Notes under the pieces: model-generated
What the model saw: the letters and a program-made list of their open reading frames with translations, nothing else
What the model was told of the DNA's origin: nothing
The model's database searches: none
Program-made: the position numbers and the translations under genes
Shown: in pieces, positions 24,161 through 36,680 of the stretch
How the letters are laid out: each line of letters opens with the position of its first letter
How positions within the stretch are numbered: the first letter of the stretch is position 1
Assembly (NCBI GenBank): GCA_029844215.1
Contig: CM056726.1
Span: 82,079,548 to 82,143,547, forward strand
DNA from: Przewalskia tangutica
Lineage: Eukaryota; Streptophyta; Magnoliopsida; Solanales; Solanaceae
Length of the DNA: 64,000 nt
Direction: 5' to 3'

Positions 24161-24877
24161 TCTCCCTCTCATTCGTCCATAAAATTCCGTAACCCTCGTG
24201 GGCCCCACAAAAATGTAAAATTTCTCTGGGCCCTACATGACCAAATCCGTAAAAATAAATTTCCATATTATTTATAAGTTCCATACTCTTCAAATAATGC
24301 ATTTTGAGAATCCAATTCTCAATAACGAACATTTTTCCTTTCCGACCTTCGGAAGATTTTCCGTCGGAAAAACAATTCTTCCTTTCGTACTAATTTCCAA
24401 GTCTTGTTTCCTTACGTACATTCTCTTATACATGTCCTGGACTTACGGGGTGTAACACAAACTCTGCCCACAACAGTACTACAGACCTCTAAGAAGTGAC
24501 AACAACTATGACGGGACAGGGCCCCGCCATACCCCTGAATGTACAAGAACTCTGCACTGTGGTAACATACCAAAAGATAAGCCTCCAAGAAACGGGGCTT
24601 CCCAACACGCTGAATCGTGATCCTATGAGCGAGGATCCACAACCGATGTACTCTACCGCGGCATGAACGCAGCCTCCCGGGCGAGGTCGATAACAGTACC
24701 AAGTATGTGAAATCAAATATCAGAATGAAATCACGACTTATATCAAACAGAGACATGTATGATAACCAAACTACGCCTACAACATAAAAGTAGTCATGTC
24801 AAGTCGTGACTCACGCCTCAAAGTCATCCTCATGCCCGTGGAACTCCTTCCTCACCGCCAGCCTAGGTATAAATCGT

Positions 24878-25117
24878 GTGGAATACGTGTCTCGGCCCAT
24901 CCTATGGGACTCGATAAAGAACCAGGTGGAATACGTGTCTCGGCCCATCCCATGGGACTCGATAAAGAATCAAGTGGAATACGTGTCTCGGCCCATCTCA
25001 TGGGACTCGATAAAGAATCAGGTGGGATACGTGTCTCGGCCCATCCCATGGGACTCGATAAAGAATCAGGTGGAATACGTGTCTCGGCCCATCTCATGGG
25101 ACTCGATAAAGAATCAC
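24878..25117 (-). repeat. 48-bp minisatellite, 5 units, 5' LTR of B
   Basis: Unit starts at 24878, 24926, 24974, 25022 and 25070, exactly 48 bp apart, so several frames stay open. The short ORFs are not genes. Confidence 0.95.
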
Positions 25118-27393
25118 TCATAACAAATCAGTTGGCCCTCTATCGAGAGACGCGGTAGCACAGAAATACAACACTTGCACAACAAAGGCTATCACCACAA
25201 GCATAGGCAAGTTCATCATACTCATGGACTTATATTTTATTACAACAAATCCGGGTTTTAACCCCAAAGTACCACATACATTAATTATTTTCAAAAGATC
25301 CGTTTCTTTCACAAAAGTCACACGATATCCGTAGTATGAAAATAGAGTGACTATCTTTTTAAGTAAACCAAAACACTTCCCTTTGTAAAATCAAGTAACG
25401 ACATTATTTTCCAAACGTTCAAGTTTGCCTAATTTCAAATGCTCAAGTCTCTTATTTTAGAAAGGTTTCATAACTCATAGTTTTAATCTCTTTTAAAACA
25501 ATTGAGTAACATAAGTCTTATGTGTGAGCCGTTTGTTCTTGTTTATAACAATCTTGTTACAGCAGCCATGATCTAGGAAATGTAATACAATTTTGTCTTA
25601 TCTTAGCTTCTATGCAGATGGAGGTTTCTACTGGTTTTAATAACAATTAGTCAATACATCTCCTTTATTAACGCTGCAATGGTTTGTTCGATACTTATTC
25701 TCATTTCCGAAATCAGTAACACATTATTCTTTAAAAGCCAAGTACTCATTTCTCACGAATGAGGTTTCACAACTTTTTAACAAAATTCATAGTCCTTAAC
25801 ATTTCATAAAACGTCATTTATAAGTTAAGTCTCTTATCTTCAAGACAACAACAAGTATTCTTTTAGAACCCAAAGAACTTACTCTTTTCAAAACAAGTAA
25901 CCTATACTTAAAATCAAGTTACTTCTCTTTTTCCGAAAACAAGTCGTTATAAGTCAAGTCTCTTATCTTCAAGATCAAGTCTCTTAACTTTCAAAATTAA
26001 TAAACCATTATTTTACCTACATAGAGTCGTTATAACTAACTTCTCATAAAGCTATTATAACACCCTATGTTTTGAACCAACCAAACTCATTTAGCACACG
26101 TATCGCTCACCGTACTACATCGTTTACAAAGCATCATGCTAGAAGGATAGGAAAAGGTTCACATACCTCGCGACGATTATCGACAAATAGCAAAACGCTC
26201 CAAGTACTTCAACCCGTCGGCTACTCCTTAAGCCAAGTAGATCACGCCACACGTAGTACTCCACTCCTAAAACGGTCATAGTACTTTTATCAAACCTTTC
26301 TTACCATTGAAGACTTATACCAATAAAAAGCCCTCTAATTCTACGGAAAATTCGGCAGCACTTCCCCCGTTTTTACTCACTTTTCCATCTTTCTCCAAGG
26401 CCCGAATAATCGTAATATATATACCATATATATATAAGGCGTAATAATTAAACAACATAAAGAAGGGGATTATACGCCCAAACGGTAACGCGGTTTACTA
26501 TCACGCCTCCATAACAACAATAAGTAAAAGAAGGGGATTACGCGCCCAACCGGTAACGCGGTTTACTATCACGCCTTCATAACAATACAATAATTAAAAA
26601 GGGGATCACACGCCCAAACGGAACGCGATTGAAAAATCTTCCCCTTAACAAAAATGTAAATACAGTCCAATGTAAATACAGTCCAAAGTAAATACGGTCC
26701 AAAGTAAATACAGTCCTTAAGTTGGGGTCCTTGGCCAACTTTGTCCATTTTACTTATCCAATTTACTCATTAGTCATCCAACTTATATTTTCATTCTTAA
26801 TATAAGTTATAGTTACTTTGTTAATTACTTCTTCACAAGTAAGATACGTTTTTACCATTTTAATGGCAAACGGCCAATCCTTTCTTTTAACAAGTTAACA
26901 AGATCCAACTCTTCCAAACTTTACTCCATATATTATTTACTCCATAATATACTTATAATATATGTATAATGACCAAATCACAAGAGGTTAAGATTTACTA
27001 CCTCAAATAGCCCAAAATCTATCCAAGAACTTAATGTCGCTCCAAGCAAGTATTAGCTCCAAATCTTTACGTTGCAATCCGCTACAAGCAACCCATAGAA
27101 GCTCCTAACCAACTTCTCTTCAAGATTCAACTCCAAAAAATGAAGAACACTTAGGGTTTTTGTTCATGGAGCTCTCGGCCAAGGTGAAGTTTAGAGGTTA
27201 GGGGTGTGAAATCTTTTCCAACTCTTGGTACACAATCTTCCTAACACCTTAGGGAAGAACACTTAAGAGTTTAAGAATTGTTGGACAAATTTAGCTCAAG
27301 AAAAGGGCTCAAAACGAGCGAGGTCAAGGGAGAAGGAGGAATTTCTTGTCTTGAAATGGTTAAGTGTGGGAGATTTCATCAACTAGTAGTGCA

Positions 27394-27678
27394 TATATAG
27401 GACAACCAAGGGCTAGGATGAAGGCAAGTGTGTGGTTGAGATTGGGGACAAGTGTGTGTGGCCCCACAAGCCACTTGTCCAACTAAAATATCTTGCAAGA
27501 CAAGGCCACTTGCTTGCCACTGTTAGCAAATTTCGGCCAAGAGCCACCTAGGGGTGACACGTGTCGCCCTCCTACTCGTCCAAAATATTTCATCTTCCGA
27601 AAATATCCATAAAGGCCAAAATCTCGAAAACAAAGTGGGCCCCACAAAACCGTAAATTTCTCCCGTGGGCCCCACGTG
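27394..27678 (-). promoter_or_regulatory. Candidate U3 promoter, 5' LTR of B
   Basis: CACGTG at 27673-27678 next to GGGGCCCAC, CACGTG at 27558-27563, TATATA at 27394-27399, minus strand. As the 5' LTR, this copy would drive the transcript of B. Confidence 0.5.
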
Positions 27679-27892
27679 ACCAATTCCGGAAATAAAATTC
27701 CATAATTCTAATATAATTCAAGAAGTCCGAATACCAAATCTGGGAATCCAATTCCCATCAACGAACATTTTCCTTTACAAAAACCGGAAACTTTTCCATC
27801 GAAAAATCACGTCTTTCTTTCTTTCCAATATTAATGTCGTATTCTCGTACGTACGTCCTCACATACATACCCTGGAACTACGGGGTGTAACA

Positions 27893-28525
27893 AGAATATT
27901 GACAAGAATGGTAAGTGAACTGAGACTATAGTTGTGAAGAGTTCACACGTAGTAATTGCCCCATGACAGTGTAAGACCAATAGGGAAGATTGTACAGTAG
28001 AAATACTTGGACCTATGTGACGAACCTCTAGTGAATAGGGGGATAGGGTGAGGAGTACCTTGAGATAAGAGAAAGATTTATTTTAGACTAAGAATGAGAA
28101 GTTAAGTATTACGATGAGTCGGGTTATGGACTCATTTCGGGTCAGCCGGTAGTATGGAATGGGGTGATGTCAGTTAGAAATGGTCCCGCTATGTGATAGG
28201 GTCACGAGGGTGCAAGGCCCAAGTCTAGTTGATCGCTGTACGAGTTTGTGGACGCGTTCCATCGGAATCAGGTCGTAAGGACCGAGAAGAGCCTTAGCGG
28301 AAATTCAAGTGACATAATGGCCAAGTTTGGATAGTAAATCCAAGGATTGGGGAACAAGAAACAATATTGATATTTTGTATGTATGTTATGTGGTGGCCAT
28401 GTGTGGCATCGTTGGTCTTGTGCAGTTTTGATTGATAGGCATAGTATAGAGTTTATGCCGGAGTTTGTATAGATTGAAAACCGACTAAGAACATTCGGGG
28501 ACGAATGTTTCTAAGGGGGGAAGAA
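27893..28525 (+). other. Rest of noncoding tail of A with PPT
   Basis: It starts with the right AGAAT duplication of B. It shares with D the stretch GGTCCCGCTANGTGATAGGG and TCACGAGGGTGCAAGGCCCA. It ends in the inverted repeat AACATTCG/CGAATGTT (28490-28509) and the purine tract 28511-28525. No ORF of note. Confidence 0.8.
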
Positions 28526-30904
28526 TGTTACACCCCGTAAGTCCAGGACATGTATAAGAGAATGTACGTAAGGAATCAAGACTTGGAAATTGGTACGAAA
28601 GGAAGAATTGTTTTCCGGCGGAAAATCGTCCGAACGTCGGAAAGGAAAAATGTTCGTTGTTGAGAATTGGATTCTCAAAGTGCATTATTTGAAGAGTATG
28701 GAACTCTTAACCTTATGGAAATTTATTTTTACGGATTTGGTCACGTGAGGCCCACCCGAGGAATTTTACGTTTTGCGGGGCCCACGAGGGTTATGAAATT
28801 TTATGGACGAATGAGAGGGCGACACGTGGCACCCCCCCACATGTGGTCTTGGACGAAATTAGTAAGGGGTAAAATGGTCATTGACCATCTTGGAAGATAA
28901 GTCTTCAAGCTTGAGATTGTTGACCAAGGTCAACTTGTCCACTTGGCTATTTAATTAATGATCCTCATCTTAGCCATACCATTGTGATAATATAAGCCCT
29001 CCAATATGTTTTATATACTAAGCTAGTGCAAGACAAGCTCTTCTAACACTTAGAAAAAAATCACACACCTTGTTCTACACATAGTTGCTCTCGGGTTTGG
29101 CTAAGCTCTCACTAGAAAATTTTGTAATTTTGTTTCATTGTTCACAAGACTTTAACCCAATGTCCCTAAGGGTATTGTAAGAATATCTCTATAGAAAGAT
29201 TTCGGAAAAACGACGTTTTCACGTTAGTCGCAAGGCGAAAACTTAAGGAGTTCTTCAACTTTGAAGTTGGAACTTGAAGATGGGTTATTCATAGGCTTCT
29301 AAGGAGTGCTTGGAGCGGATTGGAACCTAAGGAAAGGAGCTAAGAATTGCTAAGGCGCGACTTTGAATCTTGGAAATTTTAAGGGCTTATAAAGGTATAA
29401 ATCTTGTCGTTTTAGTAATTGAGATTTACTTATTGTTGTAGCTATGGATATTAGCAAGCATGAGTTTTATAGTATGAAGTTTGATAAGTATTTTGGCTTT
29501 TGGAACCCTAATCCGAAAACTAGCATGTTTAGCCTTAAGATTACATTTCAAGTTGATTATTGGTTTAAGTCGTCGCATGTTGTATAAGAAGGAAATTGTA
29601 GTTGTTGAAGTTGTTATGACGATATAACATGTTAGACCTTAGAACTTGGAATTGGAAAATAATTTGGAAAGGACTTGTGTTGTTGTTTAAGTTGGCCGAG
29701 AATGGCTTGATTATGGAATTAGTAGGTATTAAATTGTGGGGCGGAATTTTACACGTATTGTAAGGCGTGTAATCCCCTTTGTTTGGTTGTTGTTTTGAGC
29801 CTTAAATGTGGCGTGTTGGTTATTGTATTCGGCCTTGAAAAAGGTGGCAAAGTGAGAAGAAACAAAGGAAGTGCTGCCCGATTTTCCGTAGAATTAGAGA
29901 CCGTATACTTAGTATTATTCTACGTTAGAGACTAGAAGTTGATAGTCTTGTTGTGTCCATTATAGGTTGACACTTCTACGTACGACGTATTCGGCTTAGC
30001 TTGTGGATTTAGCCGAAAAGGTATGTGAATTATCTCCTCTTCTAGCATGATTCCTTAAGGTAAAGAAAGTATGTCCTACTCCTTAAATGATCCATTCCTT
30101 GGTTGTATTTGGATTGCCTAAAATAGAATTCGTTCTATGTACTTCCTTGATTGTACTTTGATGTTTAAATTGTAAGTTGTATAATCCATTGCCTTAGTGA
30201 AGTTGGATTCTTAAAAGTGAAAGTATTTTACTTAAAGTACATAGAGTCTTGAAAAGGAAGTGGTTTCCAAATCTTTTGGCTAGTGCCTTAGTTCCAAAAC
30301 CTAAGGGTCGTTTTAATGACTTTAGGGGAGTCAAAGGAGTGATTTACTTAATTGTTTTAAGAGAGGAGAAATGACATGATTTAAGAGAAGAAACTTGTTT
30401 TCTAAATATTAAGAGACTTGAAGTATTTTGGAAAGTTAAGAACTTGATTTGTAAGTATGTGATACTTGGTTTTAAGTATAAGTCTCTTGGTTATAAAAAT
30501 GAATGAATATGTCTAAAACCATAAAGGGTTATAACGGCTTTATGGGAAGTTGGTTATAACGGCTTTATGGAAGGTTAAGAAAGTTGTCTATTTTGATTAT
30601 TAGGCATAAGTTGCCTAGATTGTGAAAATTTGAAGTTACTTGATTCCAAGCTTTGAAATGAGTTTTCTAAAGGTGTAGTAACTTACTTTGAAAAATAGAC
30701 ACACCTTGATACTACGGGTGTTAGTATCTTGGGGTTTTACATAAAAAGGAGTCTTTTGAAAAGAATGCACGTACGTAGTACTTTGGCCTGTTTAATTGAG
30801 AATTATTCTATGTGTGCCTTGATAAGTACTTTGGCCTGTTTAATTGAGAATTATTCTATGTGTGCCTTGATAAGTACTTTGGCCTGTCTAATTGAGAATT
30901 ATTC
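28526..30904 (+). repeat. 3' LTR of A, first part
   Basis: TGTTACACCCCGTAAGTCC onward. It is interrupted at 30905 by C in the third unit of the 48-bp array. Its promoter motifs are CACGTG at 28742-28747 and 28823-28828 and TATATA at 29012. Confidence 0.93.
30777..30904 (+). repeat. 48-bp minisatellite, first 3 units of 3' LTR of A
   Basis: The array continues at 43939 after element C, giving about 14 units in total against 13 in the 5' LTR. Confidence 0.93.
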
Positions 30905-31571
30905 TGTCACGACCCGAACCCGGGCCCGTGACTGGTGCCTTACCCCGGGCACCCTAGTGATATAACATCAGAGAAAACCAGCGGAAATAAAAACTTTAAA
31001 CATATAAATAAATATGGATCAAGATGAATGAAAACAGGTCAACCAAAACGGTTGCCTTTCAACATATATATATATAAACATTTGAGCGATTCTGATCCTT
31101 ACAACCCCGCCCACAATGCTTCTACTGCACTTAAGATTTTTACAACAACTATGACGGACAGGCCCCGCCATACCCCGAATGTACAAGAACCTGCACTGTG
31201 GTAACATACCAAAGATAAGCCTCAAGGAACAGAGCTTCCCAATACGCTGAAAGGTGATCCTAAAAGCGGGGATCGACAAATGATGTACCTACTGCGGATG
31301 TGACGCATCCCCGGGCGAGGTCGATAACAGTACCAAGTATGTGAAATCAGAAATATCAGTAAATGAAATCATATAGTCTATATAAAGCAGGAGACATGTA
31401 TGATAACCAAACTACAGTTCATAATAAAAAGCAGTCATGTCAAGTCAGGGACTCACGCCCTCAAAGTCATCCCTCATGCCCTTGGAACTCCTTCCTCACT
31501 GCCGGCAGTCTAGGTACAAACCATGTGATACGTTTAACATGTCTCGGCCCATCTCATGGACCCATTATAGA

Positions 31572-34500
31572 TGTTATACCCCGTAGTTTCAAGGTATGTA
31601 TGCGAGGACGTACGTACGAGAATACGACATTGGAATTGGAATGGAAGAAAGAGGTGATTTTTCCACGGAAAAGTTTCCGGTTTTTGTGAAGGAAAAAGAT
31701 TCGTTAATGGGAATTGGATTCCCAGATTTGGTATTCGGACTTCTTGGAATTTTAGAGAATTATGGAATTTTATTTTCGGAAATGGTCACGTGGGGCCCAC
31801 GGGAGAAAATTTACGGTTTTGTGGGGCCCACTTTGTTTTCGAGATTTTGGCCATTGTGGATATTTTCGGTAGATGAAATATTTTGGACGAATAGGAGGGC
31901 GACACGTGTCACCCCCCCCCCTAGTTGGCTTGGACGAATTCCACTTTGTACACAACACCCGTTTAGAGTCGTTTTTCGACGAAACGTTTTACACAACACG
32001 CGTAGGATAAATTCCGGCGATGTCATTTCTAATTTTTGCGAAATTTTACGAGAGACGAAAAATTTTGGACCAACCAGAGGGCGACACATGTCACCCTCTC
32101 ATTGATGGATGTTACACGCATTGAGGCCAATTGGATGACAATTTTTGTCAAGTAGTTGGTAGGATATTTTGTGTGCAAGTTGGCCAAGGACACTTGCCTA
32201 AATCCTCACCCTACACTTGCCTTGCACTTGGCATAATCTTGGCCATTGGTTGGCCATGTCTTGACCTATAAATACCCCCCTTGTTGAAGAGTTATTTCAT
32301 CCTAAATTGAGCAATCTATCTAAGTCTCAAATCCCTCCCTCTCCCTCTTGTTGTTTTCGTCCAAACACACCCCTCCCCTTTGAGAAGCCCTAGCCGAGAG
32401 CAACCCCCCCCCCCTCTAAAGCTAGCCTAGCCGAAACACTACCCCCCCTCCCTTGGTAGAAAAGTTGTCTTCTAGTATTGTTATAATGCCCAAATTACCC
32501 TAGCCCAAATCCCTTAGTCCTTAGTAGAAGTTGTGAAGAACTTCTAAGGTTTTCTTGAGCTCTGAGCGCACAACTTAGAGCTAAACCTTGCTCAGCGACT
32601 TTTATCTAGGATATTATTGGGCTTACCGAGGTAAATAACCTTATCCTCCTTTTGTAATTAGAATATATATCTTGTAGAAGTATAGGAATAAGTATTAAAT
32701 ACTTAGAAGGATATTGCGAATAGAATTGAATCATATCACAGTAGAAGGGTTTAAAAGATGAATAATAGAAGCAGATTTTACATGGATTTGTTTCACAGAG
32801 ACTTGAGTAGCTCACCTGTAGGGAAGTGCCCAAATGACCATAGAATAACGAACCTCTGCTTAGAACTTTGTACAATCTGATGCGGGCGTTGATAGACGTA
32901 TTTGACTGTTATAGGTCGATACTCTGCGCGCGACATATTCAACTTGGCAGGAGGTTTTCGCCGAGAAGGTATGTGATTCTTCCTAAAGCATGATATTTTA
33001 CAATATATATAGTACGGTAGACGTACATGTGTTAACTGGATAATAACTACGGCAATGTCTTTGACTTAAGCTCGAATAATACTTACGAATGCCACGCTTA
33101 AGCTGAATAACACTGCGGAATGCCTCACGCTTAAGCCTGAATAATAAAGAACTGAAAACATTTCAAAGGAATACTGAATCATTTTTTAACAGAAGAGTAA
33201 CATTTGGTTTTAAAAGCTTAAGAGTTATACTAGCTTTATGGGAGGTTAGGTATAACGGCTTAAGAGTGATAAAAAGAACGATTTATTGATTTAAGGAAAT
33301 AAGAGACTTGACTTATTATACTAATATGAATTTTGTTAAAAAGTGTGAAACCTCATTAGTGAGTAATTAGTATTTTTGGTTTTCAAAAGGAATGATGTTT
33401 TACCAATCAGAATAAATGTCGAACAAACCACAAAGCTAATAAAGGGAATTATTTTGACTAATAAGGTATTATTAAAACTAGTAGAAACTTCCATCTGCAT
33501 AGGAGCTAAGATGAGACAAAAGGATATTACATTTACTAGATCATGGCTGCTGTAATAAGATTGTTACAAATAATAAATAACCTACTCACACTTAGGGTAT
33601 ATGTTTCTCAAATTGTTTTAAAGGATTAAAACTATGAACTACAAACCCTTTCGAAAATGAGAAACTTGAGTAATTGAAATTAGGCAAACTTGAACGTTAG
33701 GAAAAGAATGTTGTTACTTGATTTTACAAGGAGAAGTGTTTTAATGTACTTCAAAAGATAATTACTCTATTTTTATACTACGGTCATTGTGTGACTTTTG
33801 TAAAAGAAACGGATCTTTTAAAAGAGTAATACATGAAGTACTTTGGGGCTAACAACCCGAACTTGTTATCATAATGTAGAAAGTACCTTGTGTGAATAAC
33901 TTGATTGTATTGATTTGTGATAGTCTTGTAATATTTTCTTGTTGACTGGATAAGTAAACATGTTAGGATGCTACGTGAGTTAGTATCTTGTGATATTTGT
34001 GTAAAGGGGTTTTTCCTTGTTGTGCTTATGTTGTTTAGCAATAATCGGTTATGTTGATATTATATCATTCATAACTCCGGGGGTTAAGCTGCCCTCCGAT
34101 GCGGGGTAGACTCAGGCGGGTCGATGGACCTATGATTCGAGAATACCTTATGCGGTCTCAGTATGGCCTATCGGAATGCGGAGTTCCGTGTTAGTATGCG
34201 CCCTTGTGGTCATGCGGTTCTTGTAGCCATGCGACGAGTCTAGACGCCGGGAGTAGCTACCCTCGATGCGGGTTATACCTCATGCGGGCCTATCTGTTTG
34301 GCCTATCGCGAGTCGCGAAGTTCGTGACTAGATGCGCACATTAGATATCTGCGGGCGAGTGGCGGCTTTGATCATGACGGCCTAGACAGATCTCATGATA
34401 CGATTTATGACCTTGTTGTACTGTGGGTTTTAGTAGTCGGCCACGCCTTCGCATTTACCCCGTCACGGTTCTATTGTGATGACTTTGAGGCATGAGTCCA

Positions 34501-35042
34501 CGACTTGACATGATCGCTTATTTATTTGTGAACCGGAGTTTTGGCTTATCATACATGTCTCCTGCCTTAGATAGACTACTATGATTTCATTTACAGATTT
34601 TCGGGCCACATACTTGGTACCTATTATCGACCTCCTTCGGGCCGTGCTCATGCCGCAGTAAAGGTACTCCTAATGTTGATCCCCGTTCTTAGGATAAACG
34701 CTTAAGCGTTGGGAAAGCTCCGTATATCCTGAAGATTAGCAATTTGGTATGTTCCACTGTCGTTGTAGATATTCGTATTCAGGGGTATGGAGGCTCCCTG
34801 TACCGCCATTGTTGTTTTAAACTCTTAGAGGTCTGTAGACCTGTTGTAAGGTTGGGATGTAACTGTTCATTTTGGGTTATTTATATACATTATGCCGAAA
34901 GGCAACTTTTTTCCAGAAACTGTGTCTTATTTATACTGTTTCATATCTTGGTTTTTTTATATTCCGCTGGTTTTCTCTGATGTATGACTACTTGGGTGCC
35001 TGGGTAAGGCACCAGTCACGGGCCCCGGAACGGGTCGTGACA
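31572..35042 (+). repeat. 5' LTR of G (3471 bp)
   Basis: TGTTATACCCCGTAG to GGGTCGTGACA. It carries the conserved LTR block at about 33425-33560. Compared with the 3' LTR, differences concentrate in 32550-32900, 33060-33170 and 34080-34480 as 1-4 base indels at CCTG, CGG and CAG. Confidence 0.95.
31787..32274 (+). promoter_or_regulatory. Candidate U3 promoter, 5' LTR of G
   Basis: CACGTG at 31787-31792 fused to GGGGCCCAC, a further GTGGGGCCCAC near 31820, the palindrome GACACGTGTC at 31901-31910 and TATAAATA at 32267-32274. Confidence 0.55.
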
Positions 35043-35046
35043 AAAG

Positions 35047-35058
35047 TGGTATCAGAGC
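35047..35058 (+). other. Primer-binding site of G
   Basis: TGGTATCAGAGC, 4 bp after the LTR end. Confidence 0.95.
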
Positions 35059-35104
35059 AGTTAATCCTCGGAAAGTGTCTACAGACCGTATCTAGTAGAG
35101 TCTT

Positions 35105-35137
35105 GATTATCGTGTGTTGTGCACCACACCAATAATC
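35105..35137 (+). other. Leader hairpin of G with GTGCAC loop
   Basis: Arms GATTATCGTGTG (one base short) and CACACCAATAATC with the loop TTGTGCAC at 35117-35124. Confidence 0.78.
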
Positions 35138-35244
35138 GTGAGGCTATAGGATATTTAGGATTGGTTTCCATTCTTCTCACTCGAGATCGTGCTTTAGAGT
35201 GTGTTATAAGTTGGACCCCTCTAACGTATTCCTTTCCTTTACTG

Positions 35245-36132
35245 ATGCCTCGCGCCAGCAACTCGGGCCCAGAAGGCAAGGCACCAAGGAGCTGCGAGCA
35301 GTAAATCTGAGATATTTAGAAGGCACAGCCCAATCATCACCGTGATGCTTCACGCGGAGTTACGAGGCGTCGCCACAGAGAGAGTTTACAAGCCGCAGCG
35401 ATTCCTATCTGCGGTCATGACATCCGACTTTCGCCCACGGCTTGGAGCGAGAAAATATGGATTGGAAGGAGACGGCCTGTTGCTAGCAAAGGACTTGGCA
35501 GCGAGTATTTTATGTACCGTATTCCAAGGATATTGATGCTTATCTAAAGAAGGGTTGTGAGGAGTAGCTCTTGATCGGGGACGAGCGAACTGCGTCAGAT
35601 TATGTTGTGGCCGAGAGAGGTAGAGATCGACAGAGTGACCGAGAGCGGCAGAAGAGGGCCCGATTGGCAGGATCATTTGGTAACTCTCGAGGCGAATCGC
35701 CTCAGCAGCAGATTAGACATGCGCCTCGCCCGGTCGCAGTGTCCTCCACAGGTTCGATTTTTCCTCGGTGTTCACAGGTGGCGGTGTCATCCCGGGAAGT
35801 GCCGCTTTTTTATCGGTGCTTGTTTTTATTGTGCCGTGGGCCATATGGCAAGGAATGTTCTATGAGGAAGGATACAAGTGCGAGGACTCACCTACTAGAC
35901 CATTGTGGATGCGATGGTTCGGAGGAGGGTGTAAGCTGAGAGGCCACCCCCACCTCGGTGTGGCCGTTGTGGTCGATGTCATCATGGGGAGTGTCGTTCT
36001 TCCGCGTCAGCTTGTTATGTTTGCGGCCAGCAGGGCCATTTTGCGAGGAATTGTCCGACCAAGGGTGGTGCGGATGTAGAGACTCGGCCTTCAGGATCAG
36101 TGGATAGTTCATCACCTTCCCACTATGCATGA
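35245..36132 (+). pseudogene. gag: gag pseudogene of G with two successive nucleocapsid modules
   Basis: The ATG at 35245 starts MPRASNSGPEGKAPR and meets TAA after 19 codons. Most of the gag core is missing or scrambled. A basic linker (DRQSDRERQKRARLAGSFGN) survives near 35640. A first, damaged knuckle pair at 35765-35865 (RCHPGKC and CFYCAVGHMARN) is of the A/B type. About 100 bp later a second, intact pair in another frame (35959-36050, CGRCGRCHHGEC and CYVCGQQGHFARNC) is of the 0/D type and ends with TGA at 36130-36132. Gag of this class normally has one such pair. The simplest reading is recombination between two gag lineages, leaving both nucleocapsid ends in tandem. Confidence 0.85.
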
Positions 36133-36680
36133 GGCGGGTTTGATTAGAACGACCTAAGGGAAGTGCCGCGTAGATACAGGTATATCCTTAACCCTTTAGA
36201 GATTTATATGTGTAGCGAATATCTTAAGTATTATTTTCAGATAGCATTGTGTTAACTGTGATTGGGAATCATGATTAGTTAATCAGGAAAGATTGGGGGA
36301 TAGAGAAAGTGGGAGCCTTAGGATGTGTACGTAGAGACCTTAGAGGCGAGGCCATCTTTGGTAAAAGAATTACTTCGTGTTTGACCCTTGTCGAGGTGCA
36401 TAGTATACGTGAGATATTTTGTGGGATGAATCCCTGAGTAATGTGGAATGAAATAGGGTAGAAGACCGCTAGGTTTTCGTAACGTGATTGGTGAGATTAT
36501 TCCGAATCAGGGAGCTAGTGTTTGCACGTTGCCGGGATGGGTTGAGGCCATGTGGCGGGTCGACCCGTGGCCTGTTTGGTGCGGGTCAGTTTTGGTGGTC
36601 CCGCCGGTGGTAAGTCACTAGGGTGTTAGGCCCAAGTTTAGTTAACCAACGTACGAGTTCGTGGATACATTCGACCAGTA
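36133..36680 (+). other. Noncoding tail of G, first part
   Basis: CAGGTATATCC junction at about 36178-36188, then sequence shared with B, D, J and K. It includes the perfect palindrome CGGGTCGACCCG (36556-36567) and the GGTCCCGCCGGTGG stretch. No coding signal. Confidence 0.75.

Larger units (their letters stand above)
20796..24457 (-). mobile_element. F: solo LTR (A-type) inside 5' LTR of B
   Basis: One complete minus-strand LTR without internal sequence. Its right end is ACGGGGTGTAACA. Its left end, expected as TGTCACGACCC, reads TCACATAGCC. The flanks CAA.. and CAAAC fit a 5-bp duplication whose left copy plus the LTR first bases lost about 4 bases around a CTG. Sequence is A-type (23150-23260 matches A around 10690-10790). 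A solo LTR forms when the two LTRs of an element recombine. Confidence 0.75.
14735..27892 (-). mobile_element. Element B: full-length gag-only element inserted in A
   Basis: Flanked by AGAAT at 14730-14734 and 27893-27897. On the minus strand: 5' LTR (27892 down to 20601, split by F), PBS (20585-20596), leader hairpin (20505-20538), gag (20406-19253), tail, purine tract (18304-18314) and 3' LTR (18303-14735). It keeps both LTRs and both duplications, so it entered A as a complete element. Confidence 0.92.
20601..27892 (-). repeat. 5' LTR of B, interrupted by solo LTR F
   Basis: 20601-20795 matches 14735-14930. The match breaks at TTTTTACAA and resumes at 24458 with CAAACTCTGCCCACAAC. It then runs to GGGTGTAACA at 27892. 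Confidence 0.9.

Noticed and set aside
24796..25158. Overlapping ORFs on both strands
   Set aside because: All are frames of the 48-bp array of B.
31596..32105. 169-codon ORF in the LTR of G, repeated at 37728-38237 and partly in K (58639)
   Set aside because: It spans the U3 promoter motifs. The two G copies are the same LTR, and K breaks the frame, so conservation is of DNA rather than protein.
32401..32450. Poly-C runs as possible i-motif/G-quadruplex
   Set aside because: Short homopolymers of uncertain length in a possibly error-affected assembly; no supporting pattern.
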